Positions 12,081-25,100 of a DNA stretch of 64,000 nucleotides are shown here, one piece after another (the first letter of the stretch is position 1; every line of letters begins with the position of its first letter). Both the position numbers and the translations under genes were made by a program. A model generated the notes under the pieces. The model was not told where the DNA came from. It saw only the letters and a program-made list of their open reading frames with translations, and ran no database searches. This DNA is from Notospermus geniculatus. Its lineage: Eukaryota; Nemertea; Pilidiophora; Heteronemertea; Lineidae. The stretch covers positions 509,854 through 573,853 of the forward strand of contig NMRB01000046.1 of the NCBI GenBank assembly GCA_002633025.1, read 5' to 3'.

Positions 12081-14384
12081 GTTTCCGTTCATTCTAAGAT
12101 CACAAGTTGGAAGGCAATACATGTATTACGGTACAAAAAAGGCCACCAACTTTGAAACCATTCCACATAATCCCTGAAGACTCACACCATAAGAATTTAT
12201 TGATGTAAGTGGTTTAGAACATGAGTCAGGAACGAAGTGTACTTTGATATAAACTCTGTTCTACGCCCACGCAAACATTCAGGTGGCGCGGTGGTTGCAG
12301 AGTCGGTCAGTGCAAAAAGACCTGGGAAAGTCGAGAATACATTCAGACCAGAATCACGGGTATCGTTCAATCCGGTTCTCCGTGTAAGTCGATGCACCTG
12401 CACAACACTTCAGAATTTCAAAATCAACCCAGCTACAAGTACTTTAAAATACTTTTACCAAAAATTTTCAAGCCCCATCAGAAACCGAAAAAACATGACA
12501 GAAACCCCTCGACACACATTGCGACAATCATAAGTTATGTTTTACTTCATGAAATTCATTCGCATTGTTGAACATTACTCAAGAGCTTTTAAACTTGTCC
12601 ACAATATTGTGTTTATAGTGTTGCCATGGTAACCATTATTGTAAATTTTTGTAAATATGGACTAAGGGTCATTTATATTACATTTACAGGATAGAACAAA
12701 TATTTTGGACTTGAATGCAAAACATACCTTTGTTTTGGATGGAATAAAGTAAATGAATTCAAATATGTTACGCTTTGACTTGTGGGGGGTTACAAACATG
12801 TGATTCAGGTCACCACTAGGTGGAGTGACAGTCATAATATTGGTTGGACTGCCCCTTTAAGGATTACTATGCAAAGATTGCAACATGAACTAAAAGTGGG
12901 TCACATATGTGGGTGGGGGGTGGAGTGGCCCAAAATCAACGAGTAACTCCGAACCCTGTTTAATATCAAGACGAAGACATTAAGGACGCTGACCCAACTT
13001 ATCTGAACACTTAACCAATTAATTTGGAATCAACACTTCATTAGTGGGCCAAGAATTTACTATCAAACAACCACGACCCAGAAAACGACCAATTAGGGTG
13101 AGAATGAGGTAGATTTCATTCAGTGACCAACGAAATGTGGCTAATTTTGACCCACTTATGTCAGGCACTCGGTAAACTAACCAGCCCTTTATGATGATTT
13201 ATTTTTTCATGTAGGGAGAGGTCAGGGTCAAGGTTAACGGAGCATTGCACTGAATCAGGCCTACACTGTAGTTTTCTTTTTCAAAGACACCGAAAACAAC
13301 TGCTCTCATGCAGTTTGCCACCCTGGACCCCCTCGTTTCTGTCTCCACTACCCCCCCCCCCCACTAATGGCCCTTTCCACTACAGAGGTTTCCACTAGTT
13401 CCCAACGGTTTGCGCAGTTTTTTCCAGGGGGCTCTGGTTTCCTCCTACATTTTTACATTACATGTACATGTACACAAACTGCCCAATATTTTCTAAGGAG
13501 CCAATAGTGAGCCAAGTTCATTATAAAGGGGTTACTGTCTTCATGAAGGGGCAGTACTGACTGTAGCTTTACTCAACAAACATTACATTGTAGGCTTAGG
13601 TCGAATTTCATCTGTGCAAACAGATGTTGTACCTGGGAATGAGGCTCCTGAGGGGGGGGGCGAGGTAACGGTATGAAAGGGTGGATAATGATCAACGATC
13701 ATTCCCTTACTGATTTAATCAATGGGTGAGCCTTTCTACCCCCCACCCAGGCCCTGTTTATCAAGAATCTGCAGGGTTATTTCTTGGCCACGGAAAAATT
13801 TCTGCTTTATGCACATATCAACACTTTTACCCTTTTTTACCCCTACGCCACAAAACAAACAACCCTACATGTATACCGGTATGTAATGATTTAGAAATAC
13901 ATGTACCTGTGATGTTTGAAATCTAGGTGAGGAGTAAAGTGTTTTGCCCAAGGTTACAACATGACTGACTCGTGTTGAGGTCACAAGATCAAACACAGTA
14001 TGCCAATATTATTGATTGATTGCCGTGCCGGAATACATGACCATATAAGTCTGACTGCAAAACTCACCCACGCACTTCACAGGCCAGACCAAAAAATTAT
14101 CCGTTTCTTGCTACTATCCTGCCCTGCAGTCATGAGTTATGAAAGGAAGTTATACATCTACATTTTTAATTGCATCAGTGCAACCTTTCTTCAAAGACGG
14201 CCTGGATTCCAGGCAGTTTTCACAACCTTATTGTCCCATGAAAACCTGTCTCTACACATGAGTGTGTAGACCGGTGTAACAGGGATCATAGTCCCTCTGG
14301 AAGCAAAGTCCGGGTCCTATTGTACTGCCTGATCAAGCCACAGTTTTCATTTGTGAAGAAAGCCATGCGGACTAACATCCCTAG

Positions 14385-14480
14385 GACCTGACCTCTGTCA
14401 CAACGGGGATCAAACCTACATGTAGGACCTCAGAGGTGACAGGTGCTGATGTTTGCACTCTACCATTCTGACAGTCCTTG
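14385..14480 (-). mobile_element. SINE family B head fragment
   Basis: Minus strand: CTGTCAGAATGGTAGAGTGC, CACCTGTCACCTCTGAGGTC and GTTTGATCCCCGTTGTG. No tail is seen. Confidence 0.55.
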
Positions 14481-16439
14481 AATGACATTTCAAAATGCAC
14501 GGTCAGAAACACACTTTACAAGTTGTAGGCCTTTACCTTGTTTGGTAGGCCCAACTACTGAAGACCAAGGAAATGCAGGCCTAACAATCTGATGTGACTC
14601 TATCATTTTAGGCAGGCCTATTCATCAATACAACCATTGTTAAATTCTTTTCAGGACACTTTCAAGTTCACAAAGAATATCAAAATCCTTAACAATTACA
14701 TTGTCAGCCTGTTGTTATTTGTGTATTCACAGGCATGAGATAAATATCCCACACTGGGTGGGAGACCCTAACCAGATAAAGGACGGAACAGACAGTTCTG
14801 TCTTATGACATTTTGGTGGACAACGAAGTTTTGATAAAAGTTGGGCGTCAATAAGATATCACGTCAAAGAAGCCATGATTTGGTGATTAAATGCAAGATT
14901 GTTATGAAATATGCATTCAAAGTTTTATTTTCATGGTGTTTAAATGCACTATGAATCATGAGTGTTACAACATCGATATTTTGAACATTTCTTTCTTTGA
15001 TATTTTGGGTGTCGCCAAATATTGACAAATAATATGTGACCCAATCTTGCAATAGAAGGTGCATGCCACAACCAAGGAAAGGTCAATGGCCGGCCTTAAA
15101 ATGCAATAGGCCTAGCTGAAATGTACGTTAACAGTAGTGGACAGCATTGATAATAGTTGAGTAAACTGATGACCAGTGATGATCACCTGCGACAAGTGCC
15201 TGCTTTTGCTGGAGTGGGTCACTTAAGAACTCTCATATTGCCAAGGCTTGCGGACTTCCCCACCAAATCATGCCAAACTGCCCCAAAATGGCAGCGCACA
15301 AATTCACGAATGGCCAGCAGTCCCGACGGAGGGCAGTAACTCAAGTAGGTTCATTCGGTCCAAGAGTACATCACTCCATAATAACTTTGATCAAACCAAC
15401 ATCGTGAGAATTACGCCGATCGATATCACCATATGGTGCCTCCAATGAATACTAGGCCTAAATGATTGTGAGGCCTACACACTGATCGATTATTACCATT
15501 ATTAGACCTGGTTGGGATCAATTTTATTCCCGGACGTACGGTGTACAGAGAATATAACGGGTGGAATGAGATGAGGATGAGCAGTGGTCGTCGCATGGGA
15601 ATGCATCTTGCAGCAGCCTCAGGACTCTACGTCATCTGAGTCGATGCGGCGCAGACTTGTTGCAGCCAGGATCGCCCTTCTCAGTGTAACAAATCATGAA
15701 GAAAATCTGTCACCGAGTACTTGGTTTAATACACCATGACAAACTCTTGATTCACAGGATCTGATTGGACACCGATCAACCTGCACCAAAACTTCTGATT
15801 GGTCAATCAGGCATGCAGTAGTCTGTTAAGACGTGGATCGCGTGGCTTCAGGAAGAACTTTGTCCTGTAGGACTGACATGGGTTCTTCATGGTTCATATT
15901 CAGACACGATGGGGGGCTTCTGATTGATCAATCAGAATACCATAATCCTGCATGTACAGTGTAAGCTGCAGATCATGCTGGCTGCAGGAAGAACTTTGTC
16001 CTGTAGGCACTGACGAGACTCCGTCATGATTCAAGATGGACTTCCTCTTCTATGGGTTGGCTTCATGCACTTTTAAGGCATTATTGTTAAGAAACTGAAT
16101 ATGATTACGTCAGCATTTCATGGATAATCTGCAACCCAATTCATGTTTTCAACTTGTTTATGTTTCACTTCCTCAATTTTGTACACCACATGCTTTGTAT
16201 AGGAAACATGCATCGGTTTCTCATAATCGCCTTGATTTATCACAAGCAGGAAGACGCCATTGACATGTACTTATATAGGCCTGGTAATGTTAACCCTTTG
16301 ACTAACAAAGTCAATTTTTGTTGAAAATGAAAAAGGTATTACAACACATTATTACATGTAGGTCTAGACAATTGTATGAATAAATGAACAGCGGGGGAAA
16401 CCAGAATGGTTCAGAGAAAACGAATGCTATCACATTGGG

Positions 16440-16810
16440 GAAATTTGATGTAGGTAGGCTACAGAGGAGGCCATCACAAACTGCTCATGTTAGTCACTTG
16501 GATGGGGTCTTTTACTTGCTCTTGCAAAGACACAAGGTACAAGGTGCCATGGCTTACTGTCCCAGGCATGCCAGGCGATGGACTGAAGAGCCGGTGTAAC
16601 GTCGATCAGTGTTCCCCGTATTTCAGTTTTTTTCTTATTGTTTCCCTCCTGACGGATTAAGCGACAACTAACCCAACAATAACCAAGGCCGTGTCTATTG
16701 TTGGGGAACACTGAGCTACAGAAACACTCACAGACGCTACACCTGGAATGAAATCCCATGTGGCTCTGAGAATGAATCACTGACCTGTACTTGGAATTTT
16801 CAGCGGTGTA
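16440..16810 (-). mobile_element. SINE family A copy, split by a nested element
   Basis: The body at 16465-16592 matches family A (CTCTTGCAAAGACACAAGG; TGGACTGAAGAGCC). It resumes at 16746 with AATGAAATCCCATGTGGC, which corresponds to AATGATATCCCATATGGC in the copy at 200. The head is degenerate after that. Confidence 0.65.
16593..16743. mobile_element. Small TIR element nested in SINE A
   Basis: The outer ends are GGTGTAACGTC and GACGCTACACC. An inner inverted pair AGTGTTCCCC/GGGGAACACT lies further in. The element interrupts the SINE exactly between GAAGAGCC and TGGAATG. It has no coding capacity. Confidence 0.65.
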
Positions 16811-17109
16811 GGACACCCACGGAAGAGATGGACTCTGATATCACTAAACAGAAATGAATTCATTTTTCCAGAGAATTATTAAATCAGTTACATGTTGTTG
16901 TTTTCAAGAAGGACAGGGGATAGCCCCGGGGGGACACTTCTTACAAAACCACCTGAAACCGTCTCAGTTCCGGGTATTTCATGTGATAACCACCGCAGCT
17001 GATGAATCATGTGATAAACATTACTGGTACAATGTAGAACTTGACCATATTAGTATTGACATGATGAGAAAATTACCGGGTAACCCTCTGATGTCTGCAA
17101 ACCTGACTG

Positions 17110-17265
17110 TGTTGTCAAAAATGTGCAGTGGAAACATCGGCGCATGTCACTGCTGTGGTCTCGGGTTCAATTCTCGGTCTGCCTTGCTCATCATGTGACA
17201 AGAGGTTGACTATTTGGCAGGACATTTTCTCCCAGCACTCTGGTTTCCTCCTGCATAATATGCTC
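17110..17265 (+). mobile_element. SINE family B copy
   Basis: The head AGTGGAAACATCGG, B box TCGGGTTCAATTCTCGG and tail ACTCTGGTTTCCTCCTGCAT are in family order. Confidence 0.65.
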
Positions 17266-18428
17266 ATGGCATTTTTAGGCCTTTGTGAAGGATAACTTAC
17301 CCTCTCTCACACAAGTTCACAAGCACTGACTTTACTGTCAATGACTGAGAAAGTTGAACACGGCACCAAGTTCCAAAAGAATTCACTGAAGGGCCTCATT
17401 CGATGTCTCTACGGTCTTTTACTCATGTAGATTATGATTATGATTATGATTGTCACCCCCTCAATCCCTGTTGAGTTCAATCATCCCTGGACAGTGACAA
17501 TTGATTTGACCTTCATTTTAGGCCTTTTCAGTTCAATCCCATGCACACTGATAGACAAAAACAAATTAATGGTAACTCACTCAGACATGAGGGATTTTGC
17601 CCATGCAAGCAGTGGAGTGCCCCTTTGACAGACTGTACTGGTCAAAATGTGTTGGGAATGTCACTTTGAACCTGCTCTCTCTCTCTCTGTACATCTGAAC
17701 TGTTCACAGGCAGTGACACTGTCTTTGAATGACCCTGTCAATTTCACCAGTCACTGAGTGACAGACATTGTCAGAGGGATACTACATGTAGGCCTATGTC
17801 AATGAGTTCACTGAGTACCCCCTAATTATGACATAACATGGCCTTGAATGGTTCAATAGCCATGGTCTTCTGAACTGAACTTCCATGGTAATCATACACA
17901 ACATCTTGAAAACTATGTGGACACAAGGATATGAGAGGTGGACAAGTGCAGTGGTTGACCACATTGGAACCAGCCTCTCCTAAGACGGTTCAAACGATGG
18001 AACCACTTGATGAATACGGACCCGTAGGCCCTGATCAAGGCTAGCAGTTGTGACAAGGGTCAAGGCTGCACAACTACAGCAAACACAGGCATACTCTAGT
18101 TGATTATGATGATAGTCATTAAATATTCATTTGTCTGGCTGCTATCCAGGACATGAGAGTAAATATGTATACTGCTAGCTACCGGTACATGCACATTCTG
18201 CCGATGTTTGGTTAGGGCAGTTTGTGGTGGATTAACCTTTAAAATCCGCACTTCATTAAGTTAGAGAATGTTGATGGACCTGGACAGACCTGGAGACAGC
18301 TTTATCAATATTATCATTATTCGGGCCGAAGGCATAACCTGTTGGTTCACAGCTTATTGCCCCCTTATTGCTGTGAATATTCATCGCCAACATTACAGAC
18401 ACGATAAGACATGGACAGACAAACAGAT

Positions 18429-18541
18429 CAGGCCTTCTGTTTTGAGGTGAGCGAAAAAGTGCATGCACCTCGCAAACAATAGAATTTCTATTGTTTGTGA
18501 TGTGCATGCACTTTTTCGCTCGCCTCAAAACAGAAGGCCTG
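18429..18541. mobile_element. Loopless palindromic element with 5-bp duplication
   Basis: Two arms of about 56 bp (CAGGCCTTCTGTTTTGAGG.../...CCTCAAAACAGAAGGCCTG) meet at the centre with almost no loop. CAGAT occurs directly on both sides (18424-18428 and 18542-18546), which marks it as an insertion. Confidence 0.8.
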
Positions 18542-18603
18542 CAGATGCATCTCAACTGAGTTCAAGGGTCAAATGCCAAATTATTGTGTGTCCTTTGACA
18601 GAC

Positions 18604-18665
18604 CAGGGGCGGATGCAGGATTTGGGACAAGAGGGGCACCCTGTGCTACTAAACATTCACAGCTG
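18604..18665 (+). mobile_element. CAGGGGCGGAT-family MITE, left end
   Basis: CAGGGGCGGATGCAGGATTT, GGGACAAGAGGGGCACCC and CTACTAAACATT match the left part of the copies at 27123, 36343 and 48063. The right end is not found. Confidence 0.55.
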
Positions 18666-19041
18666 TTTGAGCCTCCATCGAAAGAACTGATCACCCTCTT
18701 GTCATTTACTAACCAATGTTCGAGTAATACCGCGTCATTTTCTGAGACTTATGTAAGAACAAGGCACAGGTCTTGAATTCCTCTACAAATGAGCTCTCAA
18801 AAAATAGAAAATTCACAAACGTGATCGAGTTTGTATGAATATATCGTGGATTGGTAGTTATTCAGCTAGGATATTGTATCATTCGTTTTCTACTCCGAGG
18901 ATTCTTACATGGTGAAATATGTACTTAACTTTTTCTGACGACAATAGCTTCCTCACAAATGATTATTTGGCGAATAGAAGGATAGGAAGTCGTGCACTGA
19001 TATTTTGTCTAAAGCATGCGGCCATCAAATAAAGTTTCTCN

Positions 19042-19538
19042 ATGGCAGCACTTCATGAGTTGGGCAGATTTGCTAATGACAAAATCTGCCTGGGTTTACA
19101 ATGAGATGGCAGCACTTCATGAGTTAGGCAGATTTGCTAATAACAAAATCTGCCTGGGTTCACAATGGGCCGAATTTATAAAACATAGCAAAAGCTTACA
19201 AGCCAAAGCCCCAAGGCCAAGCTTTTGCTTGTCAAGGAGAAGCACAAGTCAAAGAATGTGCTCACAGACATATTCATAATTAATTGCTTAACCTAATGAC
19301 CTTTTTATTATAAAGCCAAGCAAGATTTTCTATCTAATGCTCGCAAGACAAAGCTTCTGCTAATTCTTATAGGGGGTTGCTTGTTCTATGAAGCAAAAGC
19401 GAAATTTTATAAATACCACTTCAAGAAAAAGCCCAGAAAAAGCAAATGCTAGTTTTTATGAATTCGGCCCAATGAGATGCCAGCACTTCATGAGTTAGGC
19501 AGATTTGCTAATAACAAAATCTGCCTAACTCATGAATT
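19042..19538 (+). repeat. Three 64-bp tandem units, the last displaced by an insertion
   Basis: The unit carries GGCAGCACTTCATGAGTT and GGCAGATTTGCTAATNACAA, then AAATCTGCCTGGG. Units lie at 19042-19105, 19106-19166 and 19474-19538. GGCAGATTT/AAATCTGCC is a hairpin inside each unit. A single N (19041) precedes unit 1. Confidence 0.75.
19167..19470. mobile_element. TIR element GGGCCGAATT, 304 bp, with AAT duplication
   Basis: The left end GGGCCGAATTTATAAAA and the right end TTTTATGAATTCGGCCC are inverted. The host tandem unit reads ACAATGAG when uninterrupted; here AAT stands on both sides (19164-19166 and 19471-19473). No ORF. Confidence 0.8.
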
Positions 19539-19552
19539 TTGCCAGATAGGGT

Positions 19553-19905
19553 CACATTATGCAAGTCTGACTCCATCGTCAGACCTTCCCAAAAATGAAA
19601 ACTGAAATAAGTGAATAGTGACATTCAATTCATTAGGTTTCCATTGAAACATTTCAATGTGCTTCAGTTTCATGGTCTATATTCACGGCACATTTATCAT
19701 TTCAGCACAAATAAATACTAACTTTGCAAAAAAAAACAGAACAAAAACAGGTGTCAACAGTCAAAATCATGTTAGAATGATTCTTATGCAGTTGACCAAA
19801 TAGTATTTACCTCAATAGATTTATAGGCAGTTTAATATCTGTCCTTTCATGATACAAATTGTTTTATCAAAAGATGCCAGGTGGCAGCACTTCCTAGTAT
19901 ACAAT
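19553..19905 (+). repeat. Dispersed repeat D, copy 1
   Basis: Shares TGCAAGTCTGACTNNNTCGTCAGACCT-type start, CAGTTTCATGGTNTATTCA, AACAGAACAAAAACAGGTGT and GGTGGCAGCACTTCCTAGT with the copies at 21010 and 25170. It is very close to the 25170 copy over about 350 bp. Class unknown. Confidence 0.7.
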
Positions 19906-21009
19906 AAATGCAATTGTCTGGAGGTACAAAAGGGTTTTCAAAGGGATTTTTTGGCTTTTATTGAGCATATTCAGAAAATTGGATGAAAAATTTGATCATG
20001 TGGAGCAGCCATACAGTCACATTTGTACTACATTAACCTTTTGCTGCCCCCAGAAAATGTACTAAAACGCCCCACTTAGTGACTTTGCGCCCGTCCCATT
20101 CCGAAACAGATCCAAGTACACACTCGAACGACCCCCAGAAGCTGCAGAAGTGTTAGACTTTAATTCACGGAAAATCCGTCAGATGGCAGCACCAGTACAG
20201 ACGTGGTTTTGCCTTGAAAAATTCTGTGTTCCCGGTACTACCGGGTACAGGCATTTCACCACTATTTTATGATACCTGGTAAAGTCCGGCAACATCTATC
20301 TTCGACCTAATGGAATGCGGAAGTCATGTAATGTGTCAGAGCTTTGTGGTTTTTAATCATGCCTATCGACCATATATGGTCGTTTCCCAACTGTTCGCGC
20401 TGTGCACCGGTTATTCAAGTAGAGCCAAGTGTGATTAAAGGTCCATGAAAAAATCCTACCAAAAATCAATTTCCTAACTTCCGCATTCCATTGGGTCAAA
20501 GTTAGATGTTGCCAGACTATACCACCGGGTACACGCGTGGAAAGGGTTAATTGTTCTTATTGGGTCATTTCAGCACCATATGCAAGTCTGAATTCTTCGT
20601 CAGATCTTCCCAAAAATATTGACTTCTAGAATATGGGCCATAGTTGTTATGATAGAAGCTCTTAGTTTTTAAGTCAAAAAGTAAGTTTTCAAATGCAAAA
20701 ATATAGTTTCTGGACTTATTGGACAATCCACTTGCCATAGGCCGTTGTTAAGCAGATCAGAATCCTCACTACTCGTATACTCCTACTACCTACTTGTACA
20801 GTACACTCTCGTTATACTATACTACCGCCAGTGGCGGTATAGCGAGGGTATTGGTGTTGGCAATGTTGAAATGCCTTCGACCGAGGAAATTAATTGTCTG
20901 TGGCGGTATATCGAGGGGCGGTATAATGAGAGTGGACTGTATATTACCACATTTCAACAGTATATCAACTCGCAGGTCTGGAAGGACCATGACGCGTATA
21001 ATGAATATG

Positions 21010-21400
21010 AATATGAATATAAAGTCTGACCCAATTGTCAAACCTCTCCAAAAAGTGGGTAACTTAGATCAAACAGATCGATAGATTGATAATTTGTAGC
21101 CCACCACAACTTCAAATGTTTAGGATTGTTTCAGTTTCATGGTTCTTTAATGGCATATTTCAGGCATTTCAGCACAAAAAAATCCAACAACATTGCAAAA
21201 AAACAGAACAAAAAGAAGGTCCATAGCCCATGTCACTCCAGGCAAGATTCTTATGCAGTTTATTAATGTAATCAATGTTTATATGTACTTTCCTGAGTAC
21301 TAGTATGCTGTTCATACAATGTTGATTCTTTATCTGGGTTTGTTGGTCTGTTAGTTACTAGATGGCAGCACTTTCTATCAAGTAACCTGCCAATCTCCTA
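21010..21400 (+). repeat. Dispersed repeat D, copy 2 (diverged)
   Basis: AAGTCTGACCCAATTGTCAA, TGTTTCAGTTTCATGGTTCT, GCATTTCAGCACAAAAAAAT, AAAAACAGAACAAAAAGAAG and GATGGCAGCACTTTCTA are in family order. It lies just 3' of the BTB-TLDc gene. Confidence 0.65.
21259..21264 (-). promoter_or_regulatory. Possible poly(A) signal for the BTB-TLDc gene
   Basis: AATAAA on the minus strand about 620 bp past the stop codon. It lies inside a dispersed repeat copy, so the assignment is tentative. Confidence 0.25.
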
Positions 21401-21886
21401 GTCCTACACAAATTTTTCATGTGGGAATAACATCATTCAAGATGGTTGCCTCCATGGTAGCAATTGGTTGTTTACTTCTCAAATTTGAAAAAGCTGATTG
21501 GCCCGTCGATTTCATTGGTTGTGAAATGGAAACTATTTCTGCCGGAACGGCAAAACCAAGGCACAGTCATATGTGTAATTCGCCGCAAAAAAGTGCAAAA
21601 CAAACAATGAACAAAAGTTTCCAAATAATGGTAATTTTGATTTTTTGGTTCATTTTTTTGGTACATGATTTTTCCCAGATTTTTAAAGGTGTAAAACCTA
21701 GTTGTAGACCAGTTTGTTACTCACTGTGCTCACTCTGAGCAGAGTGATGCGGTCGTATTACGCCAGAGGTACAGGTGGAGCAAATCGAAAACAGGGAACA
21801 CTGCACCTCTGGGCCAGCGAGATTGGTAACTTTTCACAGTCTTCATGAGAGCGATATCTGCTGGATTCTGGGGGAAGAGTCGTCAA

Positions 21887-22169
21887 TTAGGAACGATGAA
21901 CTTGGTCCTTAAACGTGAACACTTCGTAGTCCTCAACATCAAAGTACCGTGTGCCATTCAAATAGAACTCTGTTGTGCCATCTCCGTATGAATGAGGCGT
22001 ATTCGTATAACACTCCTCCCCGTCGAGACAGTTACTTGAGATGAAGAGATCCGCACCGGCGCCGAAAATCGGGCCACAATTTCGATGGTTCAGAACGGCG
22101 AATTTCGGCCTCTTGACTGCGTATTTCGTTGGTGGGTGTCCGTCATGGTTGAGGGTAAATAGAAATGAG
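21887..22169 (-). CDS. BTB-TLDc gene, coding exon 9 (TLDc end and stop)
   Basis: The acceptor GTCCCTTTCAG starts 283 nt that end in TAA. The peptide contains FLFTLNHDG, then FGAGADLFISSNCLDG and FTFKDQVHRS at the C-terminus. FGAGADLFIS matches the G-x-D-L-x-I motif of TLDc domains. Confidence 0.93.
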
Positions 22170-25100
22170 CTGAAAGGGACACGGCTATTAATGAGATGAT
22201 GTGTGTACATTTTGACTCTATGCACCTTTTCAGAATACCCAAACCCTGAAAAGGTCGCATTTTAGGCCTATGCACTGTACTATTTGTGTGATGCAGTGCA
22301 TTTGCATTCTGTACACTTACACTTTTTGGGTTACATGGGGGGGGGGGGCTGTTCAGAAAAGCCTATTACGTTGCTACTGCTGTTTTTGCAAAAGAATACT
22401 TTGACATTTGTGTAAGCTTTGACATTTGTGTAAGGTTTTTGGGACGTTTCACTTCGATCATACGTTCCTCACCTGTTTGATGTCTTGTATGCTCCACAAG
22501 GGGGCGTTTGACTAGTCCACGGTGCGTCAGTGAATCCTCCGAACATGTTCCCGGTCTTTCCCTTCACTACGACAAGCGTGGGGCTGTACCCATCACAGAG
22601 TTTATGGAACCAGTCTGCTGTGGCGCCATCTCTTGTGGCCCGGTAAAGGAGGCGCCAGGTTTGTGAGGATGCGCCGCACCTGGAAAGGAGGTCAAGGTCA
22701 CTGAGAGGTCAAGTCTATTGGAGGTCAAGTCTGTTGGAGGTCAAACCTAAAGGACCTGAAGTTGTCGTTTTTAGTTTGATCTCAAGGTTGAAAGTTTGGC
22801 TTACCAATTGTTGAGTATTTTTTGAAAATGCTGGTGACCTTTTTTGAGAATATGTGTCCCGAGGAAGAGCTGAGCGGATGACCTTGGCCGGAGACGTGAC
22901 TGCTGGATTTGACCTGGGACGGCTGCCAGACGATACCTGCAAGTATGAAGGAACTTCTGACAGATGTCAACTGAAGGTGGATGTTGGTACCCGGGACCTG
23001 CCGGTTGCTGAGGGACGTGATAACCACTCGGCTATCAGGGTTCCTCAAAGTCCGACCAAGGGTTTTAGAAAACAGGAGTTCATATCACTCACCTTTCCAG
23101 GGACACCTCCATCGGTATAAGGCCAGTTGGCTCAATCTCCTCAGCAAACACTTGGCTCTCGATCAACAACAGACGGACGTGGTCAATGATGCCGTGCAGA
23201 TGCTACAAGAAGAAAGTCCCTTGTCATAAAAGTGCGTTTCCCTTGTCCACAACAACTAAGTTTGTACCCCATCAAAACACGGGTTAGCTCAAGTAACGAC
23301 AGCGAACAGATTTGTGCAAGGAGGTACACGACAGCCAGGGATTAAAACCTGAGACCTCCTTCATCTGAGGCCCGAGCCAACAAACCCTTTTACAACAGTT
23401 CAGGCCTTTACTTGTGCTGCCACCTGCCAGTTGATTATCAAACTACGCAATGTACTTGCCCTCTTCATTGCTGCCCTCTCAGTCTCCTCCCATTCGTGGG
23501 ACTGTTTGTCCAATGGGACGCCTGCGTTATATTTCCCCCACGACAGAACTGACCGCCAGACTTCGTCCTCCTTGAGCAAGAACTGGAATTGTACCAAGAA
23601 TTTAAATTAGAATCTTATAGACGATTCTCAAATTCGCAGATCTGCTCACTTCCACTGAAATCTCAACCATAACCTTGATCTGAAACCGGGTGACGTGATG
23701 CAATCCATGATTCAGCAATGGTCCACTCTGACGCAACGTCTCCGAAGTCACTGTCGTAGGGTAGTCTGTGTCACATCATTCGCTCAGTTTCAGAACGAGG
23801 TTATGGTTGAAATTTCGGTGAAGTGTGCAGATCTACATCAATTTGAGAACGGTCGATGCTGAACGCCTTTAACCCTATCATTACATGACCGCTGGAGTCC
23901 AGACTTTTCAGGATCTCTCACGACTTCCATGATTCCCAGACCGTAATGGTCTCCAACTTCATCATTACATGTACTAACTACTAATCACACCATCGCCATC
24001 TATCCTTTTTCAAACCAACTAAACATCAACCAGAAAACACATCCTTGTGTCACTTTTTACTGCTTGCAATTCCAATTTTTTTTGAATTTTCTGTGATTTT
24101 TAAAGTGCACTGTTTATTGCGTCACGGACGTGACATCACGCCCGTCCACGACGCAACTATTTAGCAAACAGCGCACTAATTACTAAAAAAATATCACGAA
24201 TTTGGCCGTGGACTTGCCCCTGAGTACTAAGGGAAGAGACAAGCACGGGAACACAGACTTACAGTATCCGAGCTTATGATCCTGACCAGAGCTTCCTTCG
24301 GTAGTCTCAACCATCCACTTGTTTTTACACATTTCTCCGCATTCTCCATGATGAAATCAACACAATGGTTCGCAAAATTCTCTCTGTTGTCAAATTCTGA
24401 AATTGATAAGATCAACATCAGTTGCATCAGGGCGCTGCCAGGTACCCCTTCTAATATCTTGGCCTTTTTTTCTTAGACATTGCCTGGTAGGCCTAACATC
24501 AAGTCCAGTCCATTCCAGGTGGACATTCAGAATGATCTGAGGCGAACTGCTTACCCACTAGGCGGCGCATTTCACCTCAGACACAAGTCCAAGGCAGCCA
24601 TATTGTTTATCAACAAACCCACGTGTAGTGACCGCCGGCGTCAGGACCGTGGGACTATTTTGGCCAGTTAAGATGTTCAACCTTATTTGCTGGATAAGTT
24701 GAGGCACAGGTGGAGAGTAGCCTGTCACGGACTCCACCCCGTTGTATAAGCTTAAGATCCAAAAGGGTTATGAAGCTTCAAATTATCTAATCTATCTCTT
24801 ATCATATTATATGTATAAACTTACCGGTATCTCACCCAATCTCCCAATCAATAATCAATAATGATCGATAATGCAATGTTTTTGTGTGACCTAGTTAGTT
24901 CATGTGCAAACTGGTTATTTCTATTTATTTTGACCTCTGTAATCATTCAGGACACCTCTCAATTTAACCACAAGTCCCGGAGGCGAGGGTTGGGAGGTTC
25001 AAGTTGCTGCAACCTGCAACTTGTTGCAGTCCACCTGTGACATTTACACATCGCAAAATCCAGCGTGATCTTGTTGCAACAAGTTCCATGCCTGTTTACA

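Larger units (their letters stand above)
8055..14380. other. Repeat-derived and unique sequence without recognisable gene
   Basis: Besides the listed elements this stretch has a 61-codon minus frame at 9313-9128 with CSRCGVF and several Cys, but no family match and no splice support. Homopolymer C and G runs occur at 13350 and 13650. Confidence 0.55.
14480..18420. other. No gene recognised outside SINE copies
   Basis: 15110-15230 is a repeat shared in reverse with 32195-32450 (GATCACCTGCGACAAGTGCC). Duplicated words GAAGAACTTTGTCCTGTAGG occur at 15850 and 15990. (GATTAT)n is at 17430 and (CT)n at 17680. Confidence 0.55.

Noticed and set aside
22715-22942. 75-codon minus ORF overlapping exon 7
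   Set aside because: Wrong frame; the splice-consistent frame gives RYRLAAVPGQ and enters the TLDc domain.
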